64,000 bases of DNA from Dama dama (taxonomy: Eukaryota; Chordata; Mammalia; Artiodactyla; Cervidae), in the NCBI RefSeq assembly GCF_033118175.1, contig NC_083685.1:119358501-119422500 (forward strand), given 5' to 3'. The stretch's first letter is position 1, and the number at the start of each line of letters is the position of its first letter. Of this stretch, positions 23,201-35,200 are shown in pieces. The notes beneath the pieces were generated by a model. The model was not told the origin of the DNA. It made no database searches and saw only the letters and a program-made list of their open reading frames with translations. Made by a program: the position numbers and the translations under genes.

Positions 23201-26200
23201 GTCCTTTTGTGACTGGCTTATTTCATTTAACATAATATTACATAAACATAGAGGTTGCTTCTACCTCTTGGCTGTTGTGAATAATGCTTCTGTAAACATG
23301 CATGTGAAAATGTTTCTTTGCAACCTTGATTTCAGTTCTTTTGAATATATACCAACAAGAGGGATTGCTGGAGCATGTGGTAGTCTGTTTTTAGTTTTTT
23401 GAGGAACGACCATACAGTCTCCTGTAGCACCTGCACCAGCAGTGAGTAAGAGTTCCTATTTCTTCACATCCTTGCCAACATTTGTTATTTTCTGTTTTGT
23501 TTTGTTTTGATGGTGGCCTAATTAATGATTGTGGTGACATACGAGTGATATTGTATGATACTTGTCTTTGACTTCCTTCCCTTGGTATGATAATCTCTGG
23601 GTTCATCCATGTTGCTATAAATGACATTATTTTGTTCTTTTTAATGGCAGAGTAATATTCCATTGTGTGTGTCTATCATGTCTTCTTTATCCATCTGTAT
23701 GTTGGTGAACAGTTAGGTTGCTTCCGTGTCTTAGCTATTGTAAATAGTGCTGCTGTGAGCATTGGGGTGCATGTATCTTTTCAAATTAGAATTTTCTCTG
23801 GTTATATGCCCAGGAGTGGGATTGCAGGTTAATGTGGTGATTCTATCTTTAGTTTTTAAAGGAACCTTCATACTGTTCTCCATAGTGGCTATACCAGTTG
23901 GTATTCCCACTCACAGTGTAGGAGAGTTCCCTTTTCTCCACACCCTCTCTAGCATGTAAAAAAATAATCCTTATTTGGTCTTAGTTGCAGCACCCAGGAT
24001 CTTGCATATTGGCACAGGCTGTTTGTTGCGTCATGCAGGCTTCTGAAGTTGCGGGGCTTAGTTGCTCCACAGCATATGGGATTTTAGTTCCCCATCAGGG
24101 ATCAAACCCACCCTCTGCCTTGGGAGGTGGGTTCTTAACCACTGGACCACCAGGGAAGTCCCTCCAGCATTTAGCATTTGTGGACTCTTTGATGATGGCC
24201 ATTCTGACTGGTGTGAGGTGGTGCCTCAGTGTAGTTTTTGATTTGCATTTCTCTAATAACTAGCAGTATTGAACATCTTTTCATGTGCTTGTTGGCCATT
24301 AGTATGTCTTCTTTGGAGAAATATCTCTTTAGGTCTTCTGCCCATCTTTTGTTTGGGTTGTTTGTTTTTGTTATTATTGAGTTTTATGAGTTGTTTGTAT
24401 ATTTTGGAAATTAATCCCTTCTTGGTAGCATTGTTTGCAAATGTTTTCTTCCACAATGTAAGTTGTCTTTTTGTTTTGTTTATATGGTTTCCTTTGCTGT
24501 ACAAAAGCTTTTAAATTTAATTAGGTCCCATTTGTTTAGTTTTGTTTTTATTTCCATTACTTCAGGAGATGGATCCAAAAAAGTATGGTTGTGATTTATG
24601 TCAGAAAGTGTTCTGCCTATGTTTTCTTCTAGGAGTTTTATAGTTATCTCGTCTTACATTTAGGTGTTTGTTTGTTTCTTCTCTTGGTTTGGTTTTTGCT
24701 CGGTTTTTTGGCCATGCCATACAGCAAGTGGGGTCTTAGTTCCTCAACCAGGGATTGAGCCCGTGCCCCCTGCAGTGGAAGTGTGGAGTCTTAACCACTG
24801 GGCCACCAGGAAAGTCCTACATTGAGATTTTTAATCCATTTTGAGGGTTTTTTTTTTTAGTTTTATTTTTGTATATGGTTTTAGAGAGTGTTCTGATTTC
24901 CTCCTTTTACTTGTTGTTGTTCAGTCATGTAGTCGTATCCAACTCTTTGTAACCCCATGGACTGTAGCCCGCCAGGCTCCTCATCCATGTGATTTTCCAG
25001 GCAGAAATACTGAGTGAGTTGCCATTTCCTTTTCCAGGAGATCGCCTGAGCCACCAGGGAAGCCCCTCTTTATGTAGTGGTCCAGTTTTCCCAGCACTGT
25101 ATTGAAGAGACTGTCTTTTCTCCATTGTATTTTCTTGCCCGCTTTGTCCTCTGCCTGCCAGTGCAGGAGATGTAGGAGAGCTGGGTTCGATCCATGGGTC
25201 AGGAAGATCCCCTGGAGTGGGAAATGGCAACCCACTCCAGTATTCTTGCCTAGAAAATTCCGTAAGGTTGCAAAGAGTCAAACACGACTGAGCAGCTGAG
25301 CACACCGCACATCTTCCCGTACCTGGTGAGCGCCGGGAAACCAGGTGAGGCCCCTGGTGGTGGAGGCGTGTCCTGGCCTGGGGGGTGGAGGATCCCTGGG
25401 CTGTCACGGGTCTGAGGCCACGTACCAGCAGGGAGCGGTTTAAGGACTGAAGCGTCGTCGTCCTTTGAGTTTGGGCTGTGGCCACATTCTGTTAGAGCCA
25501 GAATTGCTTGAGGTGGCTTGTGTGTCACAGGACAGTACATTGTTTGTGAGGAGAGCTGTGTTCCTTGTGGACAGTATCAAGTACAGAGTCCTTTCTGGGG
25601 TTTCTACTAGGCCTTGAGTTTGAAACTTCTCAAGTGAGCCTGTGGACTTTGGGTCCATCTTGTATGCCTCTGACTGGAAGGTAGGAGTCAATTCTTAGGT
25701 TAACTTCTGATTTTCAAAGGTTTGGGTTCCTTGCTTGCCCTCTGCTGTACCCTCACTGTCCCAGGAGCCTGGGACAGACCAGAGTGGGGGCTGAGGGGCC
25801 AGGGTAGGGGCACCCAGCTGTGACGTGAACCGTTCAGAGAGCAGTGTGCTCCTCTGACTCCCCACACTCCTCATGGGGGTTCTGTTGTTCCCCTGAGTAT
25901 TGGGCTTCCTTCTGTCATGGAGCACACCTGAAAATCTGCTGACATACTCCCCTTCACATAATTTGTGAACATTTTGGACTTCCAGAGGAAGAAGTGTTTA
26001 AAAGTGGTGAAAAGGAATTCCAGCTTTGGCATCAGACCATTTGAGATGCTTTCTCAGATCTTACTTACTTTGCTGCACTTTAAATTATGAATTCAGATAT
26101 TTCATACATTTTGCTAAATTGACTTCTTAGGTGATCAGTGTTTATACATGAAAATACAGTTCTTGATGCTGAGAGGTTTGAAGCTAATTATTTTCCTAGC

Positions 26201-29200
26201 TGGTCACTATTTTCATATCTGATCATAGATACAGATTGCTGATTAAAAATCAAATGCTGACTGTTTTTACCTTTTTTTTTTTTTTTTAAATGTAAAATAT
26301 ACATACTGACTTCTTTTTATCATTTCAGAATTTCTAGAAGGAGGAGTTGGCCATATTGAAATGTTGTTTCGCTGCAACTATTTAGCTTTAGTTGGTGGTG
26401 GGAAAAAGCCAAAATACCCTCCGAACAAAGGTAGGTAAAATAATCCTGCATTTGATAATGCGTCTCACGTGTAGTCCCATCTTGAACTTTATAGAGTATC
26501 TTTGTGTCTCTGGCCACACTGGATCTCCCCTGGTGGCCCTGTGACTCCTGAAGGGACAGAAGCATGCAGAAAGAGTGCTGTGCCCTCTGCTGTTCCCAGA
26601 AGAAACATGTGACCAGAGTCACTTTTCCCTGTGGAGCGAGAGCACCTGCTTTTCACTCAGGTTGACTGGATGGGGGCCTCCACCCACATTTTGTCCTGGG
26701 TGTTCTTCTGCGGTGGGTGTTCTGTGCTGTGAGTTTCGTTGAAAGCCAGATGGGAGGCGACTTCTGCAGAGAGCCATGGACTCATGGAAACGCGTAGAAC
26801 CGAGAACAGCTGGGCTCTGGGTTGAAGAGTGTTGTTCCTGGTATGCATGTGTGAGCCTGTGTTCAAAGAGACGGCAGTGTAAAGGGTGTGGCTCTTTGAA
26901 AGTAAGGGAGAAACACAAACTTTACTAGTTCAGCTGACTGTCACGTGTCTGTAAAGGTAGATGTCGTTCGGGGCACAAGGAAGAAACCCAGTGAAGGAGG
27001 GTAGAGCAGGGGAAGAGGGGCAGGTGGACGGGGAGAAGGTGGGGGCAGACCCCGGGGCTTCAGATGCCAGGTGCGGGTGTGGTTGGGAAAGCAACGCCAG
27101 CAGTTCTCAGGAACAGTCTCAGGACGCAGTTAAGAATAAGCTCAGCAGACACGACAGTTGGAAGAAAAGAAAGGGGAGCTGTGTTCACAGAAGAGGCAAG
27201 AGAGGAAAGTGAGTGTGGGCATCAGGCAGATGCTAGAGATGGGAGGAGGCCTGGGTGACCACTGCCGCCCTAGGGGACTGTTGAGTTGGAGCCCACTGGT
27301 GACAAGCTCCACCATGTCAGGGGCCACGGAGACCACTTTCTTTCAAAGCTTGGTGGGAAAGGAAAGGAGTATAGCAAGGGAGGTCTCCCTACAGAGAATA
27401 AAGGTTGGGGGTGAGCTGAAGATCTGCCCGAGACCATAAAGTAAAGAAAGAGGGTGGGCACGGAAACGCACAGAGTTCTGTTTGGGCCTGACTGGCAGTT
27501 TCTCAGGGCAGCCTGGCGGGTTGTGTGGATGTGATGTGGGGAAGGGAACCCACTCTCAGGTGAGGGTTCGCCCTGATAACATGGGCCGAAGGGCAGGAAG
27601 CCTGGCTGCTGTCCAGGTCATTGCCGGCGTGGCGTGGATGGGCAGGACTGTGGCTGTGCGTCCTGGAAGAGGCCCCCCAGAAGTGGCAATCCTGCAGCTG
27701 TGCTGGGGCCAAGGGCAGGTCTCGCAGTGGAACAGGAATTACCTGACCTGGGCTCTGTGGGAATAGGCACAGATCCTGCTGCTGGATCAGCCTTTGTCAT
27801 ATGAAGAATTTCATCGATCACTGGTGAGGAGTCAGGAGCCTGGCCCCACCTGTGGCACTGTTGGGGGAGGGAGGGTCACTGCTCCCTACCCCCAAGGAAG
27901 CAGTGGATTGGATAATCGGGGGTCTCTCACCTGTAGCATCTTAGTCTCAGTAAAAAATAAAAAAAATTCTGAAGTAAGAGAGTCTCAGGAATTTTACAGA
28001 TTTAGAAGAAAGCAATTTTTTAACTGAACATTTTGAGTAAAATGTAAGCTTTTTGTAGTGTGCTAAAGGTGATTTTTAAGAAAAGAACTTGGTCTTTATT
28101 AAACTTATGTAAGGTTAAAAGTAGGTGTTTTCAGTGATGTCAAAATTACTTCTAAATGTTTTCATAATTGCCAGTTAGGATACGTGGTGTTACAGTGTAA
28201 AGAATATACTTCTTTGGTTTGTGAGCACAGAATAAAACAGGACTGGAGGAGACTGGTTGTCACGGTGACCAGCTGGGTCCAGACAGGGTGCTGTTCCAGG
28301 AGCAGAGAGGCCCTTTCCTTTTTAGAAGGGAGTCCAGAATTTTGAAATACTGATTTTGATATTAACAACTATATTATTAAAAGACAGAATCCTGCCCAGT
28401 ACATTTTAAATTTCCAGTTCCCTGCAGCAAAGCAGCTCACAACTTTCAGAGGCCACAGGGAGTTGGCATTAACTGGAGTCCTTGGATTTTTCTCACTACC
28501 CAAGTCATCGTGTCCAGTCACTTTTGTTTTGTGAGTGAAAATTCATGCTGCTGCATCTGGCGTTTCATCACACTGTTTCCAGACGTTTCTGAAAATGGGG
28601 TTCACCTGTTTTTATGACACCCTCGACATCCTTCTGTCTGGTTTGAGCCGGTTCATGTTGAATTACAGACTTTCTGGTGTTAGGTTGCAGGGCCAGAGGA
28701 AGTTCATTGACTCGCCTTTTGTATTCAAGAGTAGAGTGTCCTTTGCCCAGAAAAGTTGTGACCATTTGGTTTTGGAATGATGTTATTTTCAATAAGGTAA
28801 CCGTCTACTCACTGACATGTTGGTGCCCTTTAAGGAGAAGCTGACGGGAGAAGTTTATCATAGATGGTGTTTCAAGGAGCAAGAGGATAATTCTCTGCTT
28901 CATTTTTGAGTGGTTATGAATTATAACTAACCTATTCAATAGTAAATATGTTCTATGTTAATAATTTTGGCAGTTCTGGTAGGCTGGTATTCAGTTCTTT
29001 CTTGATTTGAAACTTGGATGACACTTACCCCTTCTAACAAAACTGACCCTGAATCCCACCCCCTGGACTGTTGTTGGTCACGTGTTGAGACCTTGAGGGA
29101 AACATTCTTTCCCTTCCATGCTCAGTCAGCTGTGACCTGACTGTGGAGGGAGCTTATTTCCCTCACCACATGTACCTCATACCCAGCTTTTCAAGTGGAG

Positions 29201-32200
29201 GAAAGAAGAGGTCTGGACACACACTCCTGATCCTCCAGGGTTGTCTGAAGTCTCAGCCCTTGGGACGTAAACTGCTGATCCATCCTGAGGAAGCCTGTGG
29301 TGTGAGCAGAAGGCATTCTCCAGCTTGAAGCAGAGTGAGAACAGTCAGGGCCGAAGAACCCTGACCTGGGTTTTTATGTGTCTGATTTCCTCATGAAACA
29401 ACCCTTTCAAAAATAAAAAAAGAGAAAGAAACAGACCTTTCTTTTCTTGGTCCAGGTTTATCTCCAGCACTTGGTACCTGTGATTGGGCTTGCTTTTCGG
29501 CTCAGTCTAACGGAACCAAGGAGAGAGAGGTGGAGAGAAGTTTGCCTGAAAACTAGGGAGGAGGTTCGAGTGTGTGTGTGTGTGTGTGTCCAGAGGCAGA
29601 GGTTGGGTACCTGAGGTGTGAGCAGGCATGCTGCAGAGTGAAGTGGGAGGGCGGAAGGGAGCATCAGGACCTGGGAGAGCTTTATATCTAGGAGTTTATT
29701 TTGTAAGCTGGTCTGTAATTTTTATTTCTTAGAGAAAGACCGTGTGGCTGGTGGTAAAAGACTCTGGGCCCACACTGTTTAGATCCCAGTCCTCCTCTGC
29801 CCTTTGTCAGCTTGCTGTGTGACCTTGGGCAGGTTACCTTCTCTCGGCCTCAGTTTCTTTATATACAGATGAAGAGGATAACTGCCCCCCACCCCTATCA
29901 GATGTTCCTGATGTGAAGACTCCCTCAGGAGTGCCTCTAGCTAGCCAGCCCCTGGCCTGTTCGTTGTCGTGTTCATAAATTCTTTCTTGTTTCAGTGATG
30001 ATCTGGGATGACCTGAAGAAGAAAACTGTGATTGAAATAGAATTTTCTACCGAAGTCAAGGCTGCCAAATTACGGCGAGATAGGTAGGTTTGGTGTCTCA
30101 TTTTTCAAGGTAGAGTAGTCACCTTCTCTGAAGTTGGCTGAAATAATTTTATATTGAAGGAAGAGATGTGTTTGGGAAAATGATGTATAAAAAATAAGGC
30201 TGTAGTTTTTGACTCAAGAACATAAGGAAGGCAGTGAGTTTCATTTGCCTCCTGGGATCGTTTCGCGGTGAGCAGTCAGTGGGTGTGGGTGCACCTCTGT
30301 GGACTTGCCCTGGGCTGGCCCTGCCCTCCAGCTCTCAGTCCTTCAGGGGAACCGTCCTACCCATCAGGTGCAGACGGAGGACATGAGTTTTGACCCCTGA
30401 ATTGCCTCCCTTTTAGCCCACACTTGTCGACATCATGCCTCATAAATGTTTCAGTTTGAAGGTAAAGGAGAACTCAGGAACTGCTCACAGAGAGTGTCAT
30501 TGAATCTCACCTGTTGAAAGTAGCCAGTCTCTCGCAGACATTGCCCCTCGTGTTTAGTAGAACACAGGAGTTTTTCCTAGTATTTTGATCGCAGTGGGGC
30601 AAAGCTTAGGTTTGTTTTGTGGCATGGGGTGTGAATGGAGTCTGTCATCCTGCACTTGTAGGTAGACTTGTATCTTCCAGGAATGTCAACATTTAGGGCT
30701 CGTAATAATGCAAATCCTGGAGCCAAATGAAGGATCTACTTTCTCACATTTCTAAATTGTCAAGACATGTCTAAAAGTGTGTTAAGATAGAATTTCTGAC
30801 TTTGTGTCCTACTTGGTTCTTATGCTATAGATAGAATGGTTGATGAGAATGCCCCCCCACCCCACCACACCTTGGGCTGTACCTGCCTCTTCCCGGGTGG
30901 GAAGGGCTCAGGCCTAGTGTCAGCCTCTGCCCTCCGGCTCCCTGCCGACCTGCTCTGCAGACCTTGCTGCCCCACTCACGGGGTCAGGAATGGGAATGAT
31001 CCTCTTGTATGTGGTTGTTGGAGTGTTTCTGTTTCCAAATAATAAAAACAAAAGCCACAAAATGTTTGAGTTTCACTTTGGGGGAGAAAACATTCTGATG
31101 GTGTTTTCTTCTTTCCAGAATTGTGGTTGTTTTGGACTCTATGATCAAAGTGTTTACATTCACACATAATCCCCATCAGTTACACGTCTTTGAAACCTGC
31201 TATAACCCTAAAGGTAAGAATCCAGAGGAGGATGGATGGTGGAAATGGGCTTCATGAGTCCAGACCAGGTGGGATGCAGACCCGTGCTGGGCGCCTCTCC
31301 TGCAGGTGGTCTTGGAGTGACGTCACCCTCGTGCTGGGTCCTGGAGCATCTGGGGTGCTGGGGAAAGGTCTGAGAGGTGCAAGCTCCCCCCACCCCGCTG
31401 TGAACTTGCCCTGGGTCACAGCCCAGCCTCCTCACTGTGGAACTGAGACCCCGCCTCTTACCATAAGCTTCTGGGTCTCTCTTGGGACTTTTCACAGTGA
31501 CTGTCAGCCATTCAGAAGCTCTGTGGTGAGCCTGGAATCCATGGTTTTATTAAGTTCTGAGATTTCCTTCTTGTTTTCTTCTTCACATGTGGCTTTGTTA
31601 TTCATTGTATCATCTTTACTTTGCTTTTAAAGTTTTTGGTTTTTTCTTCTAGCTTTATTGAGGTATACTTTACATAAAACTCACTTGTTTTAAGTGTCTC
31701 GTGTGGTAAACTTCAGCCACTGCCACAGTAAGAGCAGAACAGCCCATCACCCCAGAGGCTTCCCAGTCTGCACGTTTCCCACCTGACCCTCAGGTTTTGC
31801 CTTTTCAGATAGCTTTGCTATCTTTCTCTTAGCTTAATATGTTTTAGATTCCTTTATTTTTGTGTGTGTGTTTGTTATTATTTTGTTCATTTTTATTGCT
31901 GAGTAACATACTATCATATGGATGACCACAGCTGTTGATCCACATCAGATTTTTTGGCTGTTAGGAATAGAATCTGCTATGTATGTTTACATGCAGGTCT
32001 TTATGTGGATATTTTTTTTTTTTTTTTCATTTCTCTTGCATATATACTGAGGAGTACAATTGCTGGGTCATATTATAATTATTCTTTAGATTCCACATTG
32101 TGTTAACATACAGTATCTGTCTTTCTCTGACTTAGCAAAACACCCTCCATGTCATCCATGCTGTTGCAGATGGCAGGATTTCATTCTTTTTTTATGGCTG

Positions 32201-35200
32201 TGTTGGATTCCATCAGGTGTCTATCTACTCTCTGTGTTTGATTGGAGCATCTAGTCCACGTACATTTAAAGTAATTATTGATAGCTGTGTACTTATTGCC
32301 ACACGTTGTTTGATGTTGTTTTGGTAGGTCTTTTTCATTCCTTCTTTTGTTTTCTTCTTTAGTGTTCCGTTTGGATTCCTTTCTCTTCTTTGTGTGTGTA
32401 TCTATTGTAGATTATTGGTTTGTGGTTACTATGAGGTTTATATATAGCAGTCAGTGTGTATGTGTGTGATTATTTTAAATGGCTGACCTCTTAATTTCAA
32501 ATGTGTTTTAATGGCCCTACATTTTACTTCCCTCTCTGCATGATTTCTGGCTTTGGCATTGTGTTTTACATCTTTTTGTGCATCCTTTACTCCTTGCAGA
32601 TGTAGACGATTTTACTGCTTTTGTCTTTTAACCTTCCCACTGGCTTCGTGGGTACTGCTACTCTATATTTGCCTTAACCAGTGAGCTTTATCCTTTAACC
32701 GTTCTCATGTTTCTACTTGTGACCTTTTCTTTTTTGCTTAGAGAAGTGCCTTTACCATTTGTTTAAAAGCTATTTTTTCTGCATTGGATTACTTTGATAC
32801 CTTTTTTTTTTTTTAAGTAAGTGTAAGATTTTTCTGGACTCTATTCTGCTCCAGTGGTCTGTGTTTCTGTTCTTATGCCAATATCAGGCCACCTTGATTT
32901 CTGGAACTTTAAGATAATTCTTGATATTAGGTAGAATAAGTCCTCTGATCTTGTTCCTGTGGTATAAGAATTGAAGGAGCTATTCTAGGACCTTTTACTT
33001 TCCTTGTAACTTGGTGACAGCTTGTCTCTTTCTTCAGAAAAGCCTGCAGAGATTTTTACTGTGATTGCACTTACTCAGTAGATGGATGAAGGTAGGTTCC
33101 AGCCTGAGGTCATAGGACAGCTTTCCACTCACCAGGTCTTTGGTTTTCCTTTGCAGTGTGTTACAGTGTTTTTCATCTATCGTTAAATTTATTGTCGAGT
33201 TTCGGGATTTTTTTATGTGTTTGTTAACGGATTCATTTTTAGATTTTACAATTTTGCATTCTCCCAAAAGACAGACATTTGATAAAGTATATTTAATAAT
33301 AAGTTCAGCAAATGTTTCCAATTATGAAGCCATCTCGAGGGAGCAAACTCTGCTTGGTTCCCTGCTGCCCTTTACTGGGAAAGGATTTTGTGACTAAATC
33401 TTACTTTTCCGTGAGACCTGGAAGGCGGAGAGTAGGTGTGGTTGTTTAAAAGCAGAAACATCGAGACGGTCCTGAGTCCTTGACAAGTTTCTTGTCTCTC
33501 TTTAGGTCTCTGTGTCCTGTGCCCCAACAGTAACAACTCACTCCTGGCCTTCCCGGGCACGCACACGGGCCACGTGCAGCTTGTGGACCTGGCCAGCACC
33601 GAGAAGCCACCGGTGGACATTCCTGCCCACGAGGGCGTCCTGAGCTGCATTGCTCTCAACCTGCAGGGAACAAGAATTGCGACCGCCTCTGAGAAAGTAA
33701 GTAGGTGTCCCTCTCCCACCGGAGGTCGTGCCTCTAGAGTGACCTCGCCTGCTATAGGATGTGGGCTCCTGGCAAACTAGCCCTTCCCTGAAGATCCCAA
33801 CTCCCTGAGAGTCTTAGCCACCTTTGCTCAGAAAGCAAGTCATAGCTGACAAAGAGGGTCCAAAAGTCATTTTGTTCAGTTGTGCTCCATCTGTTTGGCA
33901 GTGGAATTAGTGTTTCTCTTTCTGACTGGCTGTGGGAGCTAGAATTAAGATGCCATTTCCCTGGGTGGTGAGTGAACTGACAGCTCTCGGGGCCTCGGAC
34001 AGCCTAGGGTGTCTGCCAGCGGAGCCTGTGTGTGGGACTCCGAGAGGGCCATGTGTGGGCTTGGGCCCTGGGCTCCCTGACCCTCTCTCGGCACCTGCTG
34101 GCTGCTGTCAGACTAAAGAGATTTTGGTTCGTTCTCAGTGACAATGGGGGGAAAGTTGAGTTTTAGGTTATGTGGGTGAGTTTGGGAAAGACTCCGATGG
34201 GCTCATGGGTTTGTGAATAAAAATCATTTCAAAAAAAATTAAAAAGTTGTGAATCTTTGATAATGAAACACTTCACTGTTTTTCAAAGGGGACCCTTATA
34301 CGAATATTTGATACTTCATCAGGGCATTTAATCCAGGAACTACGAAGAGGATCTCAAGCAGCTAATATTTATTGGTAAGAAAGCACGTTGTTTCACCCTA
34401 GAGAAGGGGCCCTGTGTGATCTGGCGGGAGAGGCAGGACCACCCACATGAGGCAGGCGGGGGCTGCTGTACTGGAAGGGGCTGGGTTTTTAGTTCACTTT
34501 ATTATTGCTGACTTAACTCTTTATCATGGGAATATACACAGAAGTAGAATATTACAATTAACCATGGACCTGTCATCCTGCATTTGTCAGAATTTGCCTG
34601 TTTTATTTCATCTCTCCACTGTCCCTCCAGCTTATTTTTTTGGTAGTGTCTTCAGGCAGACACTGGAGGCCTTGTTAGCCTGTCTCTAGTCACTTCAGCA
34701 AGTGTGTGGAGCTGCACTTGGGCTTAAGTGATAAAAATGTAGGCAGTATCTGCATGTAGCGTCAGGGGGGCCTGTCATGCAACCAACTCTCCCATCTGTC
34801 TGCTCTGGGGCCCATCCAGCCAGTCCAAGTGACGCCCCCCACCTTGGGGGCCAGATCATTGGAGGGGAGTTTTTCTCTCCCGGGCAGCTTGTTGGGGTGG
34901 CCTCAGGGCCCCTGGGGTAGCAAGGTGGTCTGCTGTTGGCACCTGAGGAGGGGCTGTGCCCTGGTTTTGACTCTGGTAAAATGACTGTCCTGACCACGGG
35001 GGTGTTGGAGCAGGGGAGCTGAGGTCAGGACTTGCTCCTGTGTCCACACAAGACCGAGACCTGAGCTTCATCTGCTTTATCTGCAGCATTAACTTCAATC
35101 AGGACGCTTCCCTCATCTGTGTGTCCAGTGACCACGGCACGGTGCACATTTTTGCAGCCGAAGATCCGAAAAGGAATAAACAATCAAGGTAGGTTTCCTA

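Larger units (their letters stand above)
22960..25140 (-). mobile_element. Antisense L1 block (ORF2 3' part and 3' UTR), with nested SINEs
   Basis: Long L1 sequence read on minus. The minus-strand frame near 23663-23391 begins MEYYSAIKKNKIMSFIATWM, the C-terminal part of L1 ORF2. Near 24504-24253 further ORF2 remains include KKTFANNATKKGLISKIYKQ. Plus-strand text such as tgttggccattagtatgtct and tttcctttgctgtacaaaag is antisense ORF2. CHR SINEs (23961, 24700) and a Bov-tA (24908) interrupt it; the L1 resumes after each. It is not coding today: many stops and shifts. Confidence 0.9.

Noticed and set aside
25311..25440. Exon-like GC-rich stretch (cttcccgtacctggtgagcg) after the Bov-tA
   Set aside because: It has a donor-like site, but no matching acceptor and no WDR45B reading frame. 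The known exon 2 to exon 3 junction needs nothing between.
26272..26287. Poly(T) tract before WDR45B exon 3 as a third tail-only insertion
   Set aside because: No exact flanking repeat was found; it is more simply part of the polypyrimidine-rich region before the acceptor.
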